This document shows, one piece after another, positions 30,858 to 43,315 of a stretch of DNA of 52,240 bases; position 1 is the first letter of the stretch, and each line of letters opens with the position of its first letter. The position numbers and the translations under genes were made by a program. Origin of the DNA: Gonium pectorale (lineage: Eukaryota > Chlorophyta > Chlorophyceae > Chlamydomonadales > Volvocaceae); assembly GCA_001584585.1 (NCBI GenBank), contig LSYV01000004.1, positions 108,625 to 160,864 on the forward strand, given 5' to 3'. Under the pieces are notes generated by a model. That model ran no database searches. It worked only from the letters and a program-made list of their open reading frames with translations, and was not told where the DNA came from.

Positions 30858-33800
30858 TCATGCCTTGCCGTTTCCATTCCCACTCACGGCCGCCTTGGGC
30901 GCCGGCGGCTCCAGGCCCCACGGCTCCAGCGCGCGGCGCAGCGCCTCCGGTGCGGCCGCCCAGGAAAAGAAGATCCCGTAGTTGGTGAAGGGCACGTGCG
31001 CCTCGCCCAGGTCCCGCATGCGCTGCTGGGTCTGCAGCAACGAGAGATGAGCGAGTGTACGCATGTTAGTCTACCGCGTGTTCGGTTTAGCGCGCGGTTG
31101 GATGTTGCCGTCGTCAAGCGCTTTTATGTACGAGGGCACCCTCACCACAAGCCCTCGTGCCGCAGCTCGCTGATCCCATCCCCCACGCCCCGGGCTGGGC
31201 TCCACCTGCCTCACCTTCTGCACGTCGATCATGCACGAGCCGCAGTGGATGACCAGCTTGTACGACGCCAGCTTGCCCTCCTCCAACTCGGGGAACTCTA
31301 GTGAGGCCAGAGGAGGGGACAGAGTGTCAGACCCGGCTTGGGGACACGAGCTGCGCCCAGACGCGGGTCCTTCGACCGCAATGGACGTTGGCATCGGTAG
31401 CCAAGACGCCCGTGCGGGCGCCCCAGGCCCAAACCCTCAGGCTCACCGCGACCGAAGGCGTGGTCAATCTGCAGCTTCTTGCCGCCCATCATACGCTCCA
31501 GCTTCTTGGGAATCTGTGGAAAGGGGAGGAAGAGTAAGATGCACGTAACCGGCTTCCTTTTCCATCAGCAGCGCCTTCGGCAGTTGCTGGGTCGCCTTCC
31601 GTGCACCAGCGCGCGGCCTGCAGCCCTCCCCATCCCTCACAGGTTCGGACTCGCCTGCACCATGCCAATGTCGTTGCAGGACTCGGTGATCCGGTTGTGG
31701 TTGCAGGCCTCCGCAATCAGCACGTGGTCACCCTGCGAGGCCGGATCACGAACAACGAGCGCATGATAAAGAGAAGAGTGACGACACATGGGTCTCAGGT
31801 GTGAGGGCCGGTACGGCAACGCACCGACGGTTCAAGACGGGCCCTGAAACACGCGCAAAGGCCCGCTCAGTGCTAGCTGCACCATACCCGGCCCGTTCGT
31901 ATTTCTTTCCTGTAGTTGATCTTCACAACCGCCCTACGATACGCGATGTCCTTGCAGTCTGGCTCCCTTTGTGCACAGCCCAGCCCCACCTCCTGCAGGC
32001 CGTCCAGCGCCTCCAGCCCCTCCACAAACATGTCCAGGCGGCCGCCGCTCTGCTGGTAGGCCATGGCGATGGAGAACGTGGTGAAGGGGACGCGTGGCCT
32101 CCCCGTGGAGGGGTCGCACGTCCAGGGGTGCACCACGTCCACGGCCTGCGTGAGGGGAGGCGTGTGCGGTCGAGCGGCGACAGTCAGGGCCTTGCTCGGC
32201 GAGGCGAGGACAGCATCAACACCAATGTGGCCAACAGAGGCATTGCGGTCGCGCCCTGCAGCAATACCAACCTGCGAGTCCGTGACCACCAGCGCGGGCC
32301 CCTGGTTCTCCTCAAGCAGCCGGATAACGTTGCTAAAGCGCTGCCGCTCTGCCTCACGCGCCTCGGGCCCCAGCTTGCCGCGAGCCGCGTCCAGGTCCAG
32401 GCGCACAGACATAACCGTGGACCAGTGGCGGATGGCCTCCTCCTGCACACCGATTGGGCAAATAGCGGCAAGGCAGGTCAGGGGAGGCGGTAAGGGAAGA
32501 AGCCGAGCAATAGGAAGCGGGAAACGTTGAGCAAGGAAAGCCAGTAGAGCCGAGTCACGCGCCTCGAACCGATCCGCGGGACCCCTCGCACCTGGACCTG
32601 CGCCTGCGGCCTGAGCAGCCGGCCGCCTGGCGTCTCCGCGTCCATGGGGATGACCATCAGTAGCATCGACTGCCGGCTGAGCGACCAGCGGGGCAGGCAG
32701 CCGGCGGGCGGCTGGCCCCAGCGAGAGGAACGGGAGGCGCCCTGGCGCACGAACGCGGCGCAGCGTGTGCTCCGCTCGTGCAGCGAGGTGGCGGCCAGGT
32801 CCAGGGCGAGCGTGGGGAGCTGCGGGGTGTGGGGTGGGGGCAAGAAGCGTAAGAAACAACGAGCCTCCTCTCCGGCACAGACGGCTATGAATTCCTCCCC
32901 CACGATCTTGTCCCATAACTGCCCCGACCCCAGCAGAGCCGCACTTTGCGGGCCGGGTCCAGCACGTCGTGCACCTCTGCCAGCATCGCCTGTAGCTCGG
33001 GGGCCGAGGGGGCGGGCGAGCCGCAGCCCGAGCTCTTGATGTTGAGGAACAGCACCGGGGACACCTACGGGGAAGGGGCCAAGGGGAGTGTGTCAGCCAG
33101 GTTGGGCAATGAACAACAGAACACACGCCAAATCGGAAGCAACTCGGGCAGAGTCAGTATTGCGGGCTGTAATCTGGCAACTGGGTTCAGCTGGCACCCT
33201 CACGTAGCCAGAGCGTCAAGCTTTGTCCGTGTTCCCTCCGTACACGGGACATTCCCTTCCCGCCCTCCGGGCCGCCACACTCACTCCGTACTTGACTGCC
33301 TGCTCCACTACGCGGCGCTCCCAGGACAGGATGTCAGTCAGGTTGTAGCCAGGGACGGACCTGGAGAGAGGGTCGAAGGACGAGCGTTGAGGACCGGACC
33401 CGCACCATTGGCAAGCCGCCTCAAGCACCTTTCACAACTTGAATCTCACTCCGCCTCAAGCACCTTTCACAACTTGAATCTCACTCAAACCTTACGGAAC
33501 TAGCACCGGTGTCTACCCGGGCATCCATTCCCGCGCCCCCACCTGGCCTTCCGCAGCGTCTCCGTGTCCACCACAACCACCGCAACATCACACTCCTTCA
33601 GCGTGTTGAGCGCCTTGCGGCGCTTCTTGTCACCCAGAACGCCTGAGAACAGAGGCAGGACGAAAGGTGCGAGAGAACGTTTCTTGCAAACATCGGTCGC
33701 CGTTCCCGTGCGCGCGTATGGGCTGAAAACGAAGCGGCCGAAGCCCTGATCCCCTGCTGCCTCCATCCTCCTAGCTGCCCCACCGTCTGCGTCCCCCTTC

Positions 33801-36800
33801 CCCTCCTTCCCCTCCCAGCCCGCACTTGCCCCCACCTGTCTCGTCCAGCCCCGCAGTGTCCAGCACCTTGGCGGGCCCCAGGTCGTGCAGCTCCAGCAGC
33901 ACCGTCTTGACGTCCGCGGTGGTGCCGGGCGTGGAGTCCACGATGCATGCCTCCTGCTGCGCCAGCGCGTTCACCAGCGTGGACTTGCCTTCGGTGCGGG
34001 GACGGGGACGGACCAAGCGGCATGCGAAAACAGGGCGTCAGGTTTAGGGCATGCCGTGGTAAACGCCTTTCATGCCGGCATTTGCTCAATTCTCCCTCGC
34101 GCCACCTACGTTCACTGCCCCGGACGCCGCTTCCCTTCGCCTCTCACCCGCATTCATCACTCCGAACACGCCGATGTTGATCCGCGGCACTCCGTTGGCA
34201 GTGGCGCTGCTCACGCCGCCGCCCGCGATGGGGGCCGCACCGGCGCCGGTGCCGTTGCTGACGGCAGGCGCGGCGGCGGCGCAGGCGGCCGCGCGGGGCC
34301 GTCGGGCGCACGCTGACACGGGCCGCAGCGGCGACACCACCGTGCGGCCGCAGCGAGCTGCAGAGGAGACGCGCGCCACCGAGGGCGCCGCTCGGCCCGC
34401 CGTCGCCTTCGCGTTGGAAGCCGTCGCGCCCTGGGCCGCAGCCCCGACGGCCTTGGGGGCGTCGGCTTCGTCGTGGCTGCTGTGCGCGTGGCCATGGTCG
34501 TGGTCGTGTAGGTGGCCCTTCTTGCTGCGCCCGTGTCCCTTCTTGTCGACAGGGTAGGCCAGCGGCACCTCCACCAGACGCTGCAGGGCGATGGGGTGCG
34601 CGGGGCCGGCATCCTGCGGGCGCGAGAGGCATGGGAGTTTTGAGGATGTTAATGAGATACCGGCACATCGGACCGGGCTGGTACAAATCAGCCTTTGCCC
34701 CTGCAGCCTCAGAGCTTCATCCATCATGCTTGTTCACCCTGGCAGTTAGAACACCTCCAGCAGCTCCCTCAACCTCATCCCCTGTCTACCCGCTCTTCAA
34801 AACCCCGACACCCAGCCCCAGTGGTAGACCTACGTGCTCAATCGTGTCCGCTTCGGCGGCCGCCTCGAGTGCGGCGCTGTGGGGCTCGTGCGGCACCGAA
34901 CGGCCCACGATGGGATGCAGGAAGCTCGCAGGGTCGCCTGGAGGGCGGTAGGGATGACGCGGCGCGGAATCAATCGGCTTCCACGATTGCTTGTAGCCGA
35001 CATCAACGGGGACTTGACAGAGGCCGGGGCAGCGCCACGCGTTCCGATTGCTTCAGATGAGCGTTCCCAAGACCCTCCACCCAACCGCCATCCCCGTCCT
35101 ACCCGGCCACCCCACCTACCCCACACGCCCGCCGCCGAGATCTTCCCGACAGAGTTCAGCCGCATGTCCAGGCAGCGGCGGCACTGCACCGCCGTGTCGG
35201 TGATGCATGGCTTGCCCTCGTACAGCTGGTATGACTCGCGGTACCTGGGGATGGCAAGGAGAAGGCGGGCAGAGGTCGGGCCAGCTCTAGTGCGAGCGCC
35301 TCGGGGGGCAGCCCAAAGTCATATAGCCCTATCGCCATGCCGCCCCGCCCCTATTCGACCAGCCTTCAAGCAGCGGGAGCTCATTTACGCCCTAATGTAC
35401 GCTAGAAGGATGCAGGTCCGCGGGCCTGTTGTCGTGGGATAGCATTTGCCATCGTTATAGCTTGCCCGACATTGGACACCGCCTCAGCACTCGCGCCGCC
35501 CAACACCAAAAGCCCAACGCCCCTCTTCCTGCAACCCAGCAAAAACCTGTGCCCCGCCCGTCCGCCGTCCGGCCGCTCACTTTGTAGGTGTGAGGATGGG
35601 CATGACCACGTTCGCGCCCCGCTCCAGCGCGATCTCGCGGCCCGTGGGGATGACGGCCTGCGCGGAGGCAGCGGCAGGGGGTGATGAGTAGGGAGCAGGC
35701 AAGGAGTATCCTCCTGCTCACTTTCATCTCTGATGAAGCAGACGTTTACAGTAACAAGCCGTAGCCTGCGAGCCCACCCCTCCCTACCTGTAGCGCTGTG
35801 GTCGCTGAGATGTTGACGTTGCCCATGGTGATGCGCACCTGCGTGGCGGGCAGGAGGGCAGGTAGGGGGTGGAGTGGCAGGGTTTGTGCAGGAATCTCGG
35901 TGCGAAACCTCGGCGGGGCGGGATGTGGCGGCCCGCCAGTGCTCATTGACACGCGGAGAGCCGCCCCGCTGCACCGGTCCCTCCCCGCTCCCTCCCTCCT
36001 GTCCCCTCCTCCCAGCCCACCAGCGCGTTCATGGCGGTGGTCAGGTCGAACATGGCCTGCATGTGGGCCGTCTTGTCGGCGTTGGGGTACAGCGACGTCC
36101 ACTTTTCGGTGGCGGGGGTGCCGTCCTGGGTGATGAAGGGGCCCATGCCTGGGGGCGGAGCCGCGACAGCGCAGGGCAGGGGGAAAGAGAGTAACTACAA
36201 AATGGCAAGTGCCAGCACGTTCATCGGATTAGAACATGACACATATCGCCACACGGGCTGTGCAAGAGCCGGCTCCGGTGCTCAACTGCTCAAGTCCGGC
36301 ACTCAATCCCAAATGCCTTCCCCACCTTGCCACCAAGCGGCTCCACCCACCAATCATGTCTGCCTTGATCTCCTTGAAGAATAGCACGTCGCCCGCCAGG
36401 TCCCGCAGCGTCTGGCCGGGCAGCCCCACCATCACGCCCGTGCCCAGCATGTAGCCGACCTGCGGACAGGAGGTCGGGGCGGCAGGCCGGCGGGCGCGCG
36501 GGTCATGAGTCTTACGACGCAGGGGACTCGGGAGCACAAGGCACGCACAGAGATTTCGTCCTCGCTCCGGGAGAGCACCCCGTGCGCGCTCAGGCTCTCT
36601 TCTGCGCGCACCTTCTTCAGGTTGCGCAGGCACTCAACTCGGTGCTCCCAGCTCAGGGGCGGTGGGTGCAGCGCGGCGTACAGGTCAGGGTTGGACGTCT
36701 CGATGCGGATCAGGTACCGCCGGGCGCCAGCCCTGGAGGCCGGCGGAGCAACCGGGGACCGCATTGACTTGGGGATGGGGGGTGGCAGGCCGCAGGCAGG

Positions 36801-38744
36801 GCCGATTGCAGAACGCATGGGGAAATAAGCAACCACGCCCTTGCAGTCCCTGGCCCGCCCTGCCCGCACCTGAACAGCCGCTCGTAGTGGTCGATGGGCA
36901 GCTCGCCCACCGAGAGCGACACCACCACGCCCAGCTCCTCGTCCGCCAGCTGCCCCTCCACCGGGCCCCCGCTAGCGTGGCTGGCCTCTGCGCCGCCGCT
37001 CTTGGCCCGTTCCGCGCGCATGGCCAGGTCCTGGGCCACCGTCTCCTGGCGGATGGCACGGACCACACGCTCCAAGTACTCCAGGCGCTGCTCCGTGTGC
37101 AGTTCGCCGCTCTGCGCGGGAGGGAGGGTCATAGGCGCGGGCGGCGGGGGGTTGGCGGGTCAGGGGCCGCCTGAACTGCTGGACCTGCAAGGCTGCAGGT
37201 ATTCTCAACTTCTTTGTTGTGCCCTCGTTCCCCGCTGCCGGCCGCTTGCGACTGCTGGTTCCACCCTTATATCACCCCGTCAACCCTAGCCCCACCTGCA
37301 GCATGATGTTCCGGATGCCGTTCTCCAGCGCCCATTTGGCCACCTCCACCACCTCCTCCTCGGGCATGGTGTACCTGGGGCCATGTCGCACGTACGGTAC
37401 GAAGTGGCGTTGAGGGAGAGACCGGGGCCCGTGGCAGCGCCGGCACACACACCTTGGTGGTCGCCGCCGAACTGACATGCAGGGACATCACCCCTTCGAC
37501 TACCTCGGAAACTGGGTCCTACAACGACATCATCACTTTCGCGCTTACGCTTGTCGTATGCGTTGTTCCTTTTCAACACACCTTGCCCATGTCTTGTCGT
37601 TCGATTTCAACAAATTGCCCATGCACGAATCTATATAACAAACACCAGCAACGCGCCTTTGGCCTAGCAGCACGGTGCGGGAATGAGCGCATCCGACACA
37701 CGCAAAACTCGACTCGGGCGTCTTACGCACCTCCACACATCTTTCTGGTGGTTCCGGATGCCGCAGTAGCTGCTCGACGAGGGGGGGGGGGCGGTGCGAA
37801 GGAGGGACAAGGTCAGCCACATAGGCAATAATGGATGCGTCACAAAACCTAGCCGCACCGTCGCTACCGGTGTCCTAGTGTCCAGCTCCCAAACTGAAGC
37901 GCAGCCTGGATGCGCAGTCCTAAACCCCTTTTGTGTTGACGCCATCGAAGTCCGCTGTGTGAGGTCTCTGAATGCGCCCCAACCCTCGCACCTGCAATCG
38001 TTCTGGCAGACATTTGAGAACTCGACAAGCCCACGGTAGTACACGGCACCCCCGCAGAACCTGCATGTGCAGCGAAATCGCGCGTTCAGTGCCAGTGTGT
38101 CGCCTCTGCGGCTTGAAACATTCTACGGCATGCTGTGCGCGCCCCGTACCTCTTGGTCACCGAGTCGGCATGGGCGTAGAGGGCGCGCTCCAGCATCTTG
38201 TCACCCCGCCGCCATACCGCCTCTAAGATGCCGAGAATCTGGGGCAACGAAACCAGACGCAGGGGTGGGTAACGTGTCATACGGTTGCCGATCCATGCTC
38301 ACATGCAAACCCCACTCCGTTAGCGTGTGCCCGATTCGCAGGGAAAGTCTATCATTCGACGACGCATTGAGGCCCGCGGGCCATAAACACCCCGCTCAAA
38401 CCCCTTTGCCCACACACCTGCTCCAGGTCCAGGTCCAGCGTGTCCCCGGGGATCAGGCTGCCCTTTGGCATGCCCAGGAAGTTGCCCAGCACGTTCGCTG
38501 ACTCCTCAGCATCAGCCATGGCCTTGGCGCGCTTGCGCGCGGCAGCAACCGCGACTCGCGCATGCTCGGGCGGGGCCTCCTCGGGTCGCATGTCGGGCGC
38601 ATCCGTCACAACGGCAGACGCCCTTGCTTTGCAAATCCTGGGGTTGCGGGGATGGCAGGCAGGAGCTCCCGAGAACGAGGAACACTGTCGACGCCCCAGC
38701 GCGGCCAACTGCCGCTTCGCCGCTGACCCAAGCGCGGTCGACAT
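30858..38744 (-). CDS. HYDEF: Hydrogenase maturase HydE-HydF fusion
   Basis: The fusion joins the radical-SAM maturase HydE to the GTPase/scaffold HydF, which together assemble the diiron subcluster for HYDA. There are 25 exons: 38744-38418, 38238-38150, 38060-37992, 37769-37731, 37374-37296, 37111-36870, 36732-36612, 36459-36351, 36148-36021, 35838-35788, 35657-35581, 35244-35120, 34937-34834, 34613-34148, 33988-33836, 33642-33543, 33360-33285, 33064-32945, 32819-32592, 32442-32272, 32145-31990, 31732-31655, 31513-31447, 31297-31215 and 31031-30858. The total is 3432 bp (1143 aa). An organelle transit-like N terminus comes first. HydE has CX3CX2C at C157/C161/C164, split by an intron, and a second CX7CX2C at C457/C465/C468. 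A His- and Ala-rich linker (about 521-665) precedes HydF, with P-loop GVMNAGKS (671-678), DTAG, and ligand set C1020-x-H1022 plus H1076-C1077-x2-C1080. The G4 NKxD motif is not obvious (NIKS). Intron 22 is GC-AG. Confidence 0.97.
31514..31654 (-). other. GC-AG intron of HYDEF
   Basis: The donor after ATGGTGCAG is GCGAGT rather than GT, and the acceptor is TTTCCACAG. Using it joins GMVQ to IPKKLE, as the HydF family needs. The alternative GT donor six bases earlier would delete two residues (V and Q). Confidence 0.75.
33416..33485 (+). repeat. Perfect 35-bp tandem duplication inside a HYDEF intron
   Basis: Two identical adjacent copies (33416-33450 and 33451-33485) begin CCGCCTCAAGCACC. They lie in the intron between exons 16 and 17 (33361-33542). 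The lack of any mismatch implies a recent duplication, or an assembly artefact. Confidence 0.9.
34468..34516 (-). other. His-rich stretch in the HydE-HydF linker
   Basis: Exon 14 encodes [16 protein letters not shown] between the HydE and HydF domains, followed by an Ala-rich disordered stretch. The alternating His/Asp pattern could bind metal ions or simply be flexible. This is inference. Confidence 0.8.
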
Positions 38745-39524
38745 GCTATGATTGATGCCCAGAGGCTTTGTGGAGATTGACGAATATGACAGGAACCGGC
38801 TTGGAAGTAGAACCCGCGAATTGACAAGTCAGCAGAAGACGTTGGAAGACAGCGCTAAGGTTAATTTGCGACGAAAACTATGAATGATTTCTGCGAGAGT
38901 TTCCTGCGGATGGGATGAAGGGGCATGTCGGGGCACGTCAGGCGAAAAACAGGATGTACCGCAGAGTACCGGATGCACGCGCAACAGCCTCCCCTTCCGT
39001 CACGGCCTGAGCCCTTCCGCAAGGCACACATGAATAAAAAGGCCTCCCACCTTTGCATGGCAAACACTTCCGAAACTGTGCGTCCGCCGTGTCGGGGGCG
39101 CGCCGACGCAGCGGCAGGTGAAAAGTACCCAACTTCCCCGGTCGGCCGCGCTGAGTCTCACGAGCTTGTAGATTATAGAGCTTCTTATTATAAGAGATTT
39201 GAATGGCACGCGTGGGATCTCCGGCACCTGACGGAACCTTTCACTCGCTCCGCGCTAGTGCTGGCTGCCCTGTACATATGCGTACCAACTCAGTGCCTTT
39301 GGAATTTTTGGGACCAGGGCTTTGCTGACAGGTGTACTGTCTACGGCAGGTTGGCGGTTTGTCAGGGCTATTTAAGGGCGGGGCCGACACGACCCGCCAC
39401 ACAGCTCTCACAAGCGACAAACTCAAACTCAAATCCCAATTGACGCAACTCTCTCAAGTCAAGTCAAGTTGATTGTCTTCCGCTGCTCGCGAAACCTGTC
39501 TTCGGAACTCAGCCTACCGTCAGC
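38745..39524. promoter_or_regulatory. Divergent HYDEF/HYDG promoter region with six GTAC cores
   Basis: The 780 bp between the two start codons must contain both promoters. GTAC cores occur at 38956, 38966, 39125, 39272, 39282 and 39334 (first base). The pair nearest HYDEF (38956/38966) and the pair nearest HYDG (39272/39282) both have exactly 10-bp spacing, one helical turn. They sit about 212-222 bp and about 243-253 bp from their respective start codons. About three would be expected by chance. CRR1 control is known for these genes in Chlamydomonas and is inferred here. A CAAGTCAAGTCAAGTT run near 39455-39470 lies in the HYDG leader. Confidence 0.65.
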
Positions 39525-42500
39525 ATGCAGTCTCTTCTGCTGCACAATCCGGCCGGCCGTCTTGCGTCGCGTTCGGCTCGCTCCCGTCATGTGTCCGTGA
39601 CCAGCCGCTCCAGCACAGTCGCGCGCTTTGTGCCAGGCAGCAAGGTGCAGCACCTGTGGAGCGTCGAGCGCGAGACGCACCACACGTGAGTATGGGCTGG
39701 TTGCCTGCAGGCTAGTTGCGGGGTTATTCACTTCGGCATGGCCCTGACGTCCACAGGTACCGCGACCCCGCCGACTTCATCAACGAGGCTGCAATCCTCA
39801 AAGCCCTTGAGACGACGAAGGATGCGGCCAAGGACACTGCACTGGTGCGTCGACGTTTCGGCGCGCGCGATTCTCCACACCCGTTTCCTGCGCTGACCCA
39901 TCTGGTAGGAGTTTTTCGATATAGGTGCTACAATCCTGTTACTGACCCTGCGCAGGTGCGGGACATCCTTGCCAAGGCCAAGGAGAAGGCCTTCGTGGTG
40001 CACTCCCCCGAGAGCAAGTCGGAGTTCGTTCAAGTGCGCTTACGCTCACTCGCTGGTTCTCGTGTTGTAATCACTGCTCTGAAACGTGCATGTCTGGAGA
40101 GGGGAGGGTTCACATGTCTGCATGTTCACACAAGTCCCCGATACCGCAGGGCCTTACCCTGGAGGAGTGCGCCACACTCCTCAACGTAGAATCTACAAAC
40201 GTCGACCTGGTAAGCCCCTTGCGTGGGAGGGGGGAGGGGTTCCCATCGGGCGTCAGGGGTTTTGACAACCAGTGACAACAAACAGCGACGCTAGATAGAG
40301 CCCTAGTCGGACTTGCCCCTACGCCCTCTCCAACCTCTCCCGGTGCCGCTCTGAGGATGAATCACCGCTATAACCCCCGCAGATGAACGACATCTTCGAC
40401 ACTGCCCTCGCAATCAAGAATCGCATCTACGGCAACCGTGTGGTGCTGTTCGCGCCCCTGTACATAGGTGCGCCAGGGTTTGAAGCGATTGCTGCAATGT
40501 TTCCAAGGGCTATATAACACCGTGCATTGCCATAAAACTTGCACCTGAAGACTGCCCCTACCTGCCCCGCAGCCAACCACTGCGTGAACTCGTGCACATA
40601 CTGCGCCTTCCGTTCGGCCAACAAGGGCATGGAGGTGGGATTGTGCATGGTTCGTCCAACATCCTGTCGAGTGTGGCATACAGGCCTTGTATGCGGCTTG
40701 ACAGCTTTTTTGCGCAGCATCACGATGAATGCTTCTTTTTGCCATCCGTGTTCGGCTGGCATTATGGTGGTGTCGAAGGTTTCTTTCCTAATCCACCGCG
40801 CTTACTTTGGTTGTGTCTCCGCTCAGCGCTCCATCCTGACGGACGACGACCTACGTGAGGAGGTAGCGGCGCTTCAAAAGCAAGGCCACCGCCGTATCCT
40901 GGCGCTGACGGGCGAGAGCCCCAAGTACTCCTTCGACGATTTCCTGCACGTAAGCTGTGCCTGAGTAGGGGGAGGAGGGGTATGCGGCAAGGACTGGCAG
41001 CCGATCCCATGATGTTTTCACATTGCGCTCACCTTCCTCGCGTGTTGGCTTGAGACTGCTTTTGTTCTCCTTGCCATGATCCATGCAGCATGTGTTTACG
41101 AACGCTGGCCTTGTTTGTCTCCTGCCACCGCAGGCTGTGGACGTTATTGCCAACGTGACGACGGAGCCGTGCGGCAGCATTCGCCGCATCAATGTGGAGA
41201 TCCCGCCGCTGTCGGTGTCGGACATGCGGCGCCTCAAGGCCACGGACAAGGTACGGCGGCGCTGGACTGACGCGACGGCGTTCTCGCGCCGTGCGCGTTT
41301 CCCGTTAGATAAGCACGTGTTTGGCTTATGGCTTAACCCTGCGCTGCCCTTTTGGCTTTTCGCAGGTCGGCACCTTTGTCCTGTTCCAGGAGACGTACCA
41401 CCGCGGCACGTTCAAGACGATGCACCCCACGGGCCCCAAGTCGGACTTTGACTACCGCGTGCTGACGCAGGTGCGCCACCGCCGCTGCATGTCCCTGCCG
41501 GGTAAAGAAGGGCCCTGTCATTGCAGGGTTGGTACCCGCAGCTCGGTTCAGCCATAGAATGAAGCCTCGCCCCCATCATGCTCTGTGCAGGACCGCGCCA
41601 TGCGCGCCGGGCTGGACGACGTGGGCATCGGCGCCCTGTTCGGCCTCTTTGACTATCGCTACGAGGTGCGGGGTTTTAAGGCACGGCGAAGCTGTGTTTC
41701 TCCGCACAGAGGATGGCAAGTGCCTGCGTGCGAACGGTATCAGCACCCAGCAACAAGCCTCATAACTCCGCGTCTGCGCTCGGCACCGCGTTCCTGCAGG
41801 TGTGCGCCATGCTGATGCACGCTGAGCACCTGGAGCGCGAGTACAACGCCGGCCCGCACACCATCAGCGTGCCGCGCATGCGCCCCGCTGACGGCTCGGA
41901 GCTGTCCATTGCGCCGCCGTACCCGGTCAACGACGCGGACTTCAAGAAGCTGGTGGCCATCATCCGCATCGCTGTGCCCTACACGGGCATGATTCTGTCC
42001 ACACGCGAGACCCCCGACATGTGAGTACGCTATTGGGGTGTCACCTGCGTTGCATGTACCGCCTACGCATTGCAAGGTGGGGAGGGAAGTGTCCGACCCT
42101 TTCACCACAATGCGATCCGAGTTTTCGAGCTGTTGTCGAGGTTTGTTCGAGAACTATAAGAAACGACCTTCCTTGTTGCTGTATATATAGGATGGACCCG
42201 TGGGTCGACCTCCACATACAAAATGGCGTGTGTTCGCCAGCTTTGTACGCTATGCCCACATTAGCGCGTGTCCTGGACCAATGTTATGTGTTTCCCTCCG
42301 TACAGCCTCCTTTATCTCAGCCATGTGTGGTCCTGCTTCGCACCGCCTTGTTTCCTCCATCAGGCGCTCGGACCTGCTCAAGTGCGGCATGAGCCAGATG
42401 AGCGCCGGCAGCCGCACCGACGTGGGCGCCTACCACAAGGACCACACGCTCAGCACTGAGGCCAACTTGGGCAAGCTGGCGGGCCAGTTCTCGCTCATGG

Positions 42501-43315
42501 ACCACCGGTGAGGACCGCAGGCGTCTTGGCCGTGGGTTTGCGAGGCGACTGTGGGTGCGCGTACGAGCAGCCACGGCGGCAGAGATGGTCGAGCTTCCGT
42601 GTGGGCACTCGATTCTGCACCTGGGCTGATCATCCTTATGTGCCATCCGCTGCAGGCCGACCGACGAGATTGTGCGATGGCTGATGGACGGCGGCTACGT
42701 GCCCAGCTGGTGCACCGCCTGCTATCGCCAGGGCCGCACCGGCGAGGCCTTCATGGACATCTGCAAGGCCGGTGGGTGCCGCGAAACACCTTGAAAACGC
42801 AACATATGCGGCCAGCATCTGCTGCGCTGCGGCCTTACCGTTGTTATGAATACACCTTCTCGCGTAGCCTACTTTTTAGGTACCAGCTGACCGTTTCACG
42901 CCCCTCTGCCTACACCCTGCAGGTGACATCCACGACTTCTGCCACCCCAACTCGCTGCTGACGCTGCAGGTGTGTAGCGGTGGGGCGGATCCACTTCGCG
43001 CTCCTCATCATGTTGGGAAGTTGTTCGCTGCATGTTCAGCTGTCTCGTTTTGACTTCTTTTTCACCCGGGAATGCTGTGGGCATTGCTGGTACTGCTTAA
43101 CAGTGTCCTAACAGAAACCCCCCGCAACGCTGCTCGCTCGACCGCAGGAGTACCTCATGGACTACGCGGACGAGGACCTGCGCCAGAAAGGCGAGGAGGT
43201 GATTGCGCGCGAGATGGGTGAGCACGCCAGCGAGCCGCTTAGCGCGCAGGCGCGCCGCCGCCTGGAGCGCAAAATGAACCAGGTGCTCAAGGGCGAGCAT
43301 GACATCTACATCTGA
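39525..43315 (+). CDS. HYDG: Hydrogenase maturase HydG (radical SAM tyrosine lyase)
   Basis: This enzyme cleaves tyrosine to p-cresol and dehydroglycine, supplying the CO and CN ligands of the H-cluster on an Fe-cysteine synthon in the chloroplast. There are 15 exons: 39525-39685, 39757-39844, 39956-40033, 40150-40209, 40383-40467, 40573-40634, 40827-40949, 41134-41250, 41366-41470, 41591-41665, 41800-42020, 42364-42507, 42656-42771, 42923-42969 and 43148-43315. They total 1650 bp (549 aa), with all phases consistent. The SAM cluster motif CX3CX2C is C161/C165/C168 (ANHCVNSCTYCAF). The C-terminal auxiliary cluster motif CX2CX22C is C459/C462/C485, complete as the family requires. The first ~35 residues are Ser/Arg/Ala-rich and fit a transit peptide. 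It is head to head with HYDEF, so the two are probably co-regulated. Confidence 0.97.

Noticed and set aside
31873..33126. 417-codon minus-strand open frame
   Set aside because: It runs through several HYDEF exons and introns. Only exon-sized parts match HydF, so it is not a separate gene.
24034..38744. A single HYDA-HYDEF fusion on the minus strand
   Set aside because: HYDEF has its own stop at 30858 and HYDA its own transit-like start at 27122, with 3.7 kb of repeat-rich sequence between them.
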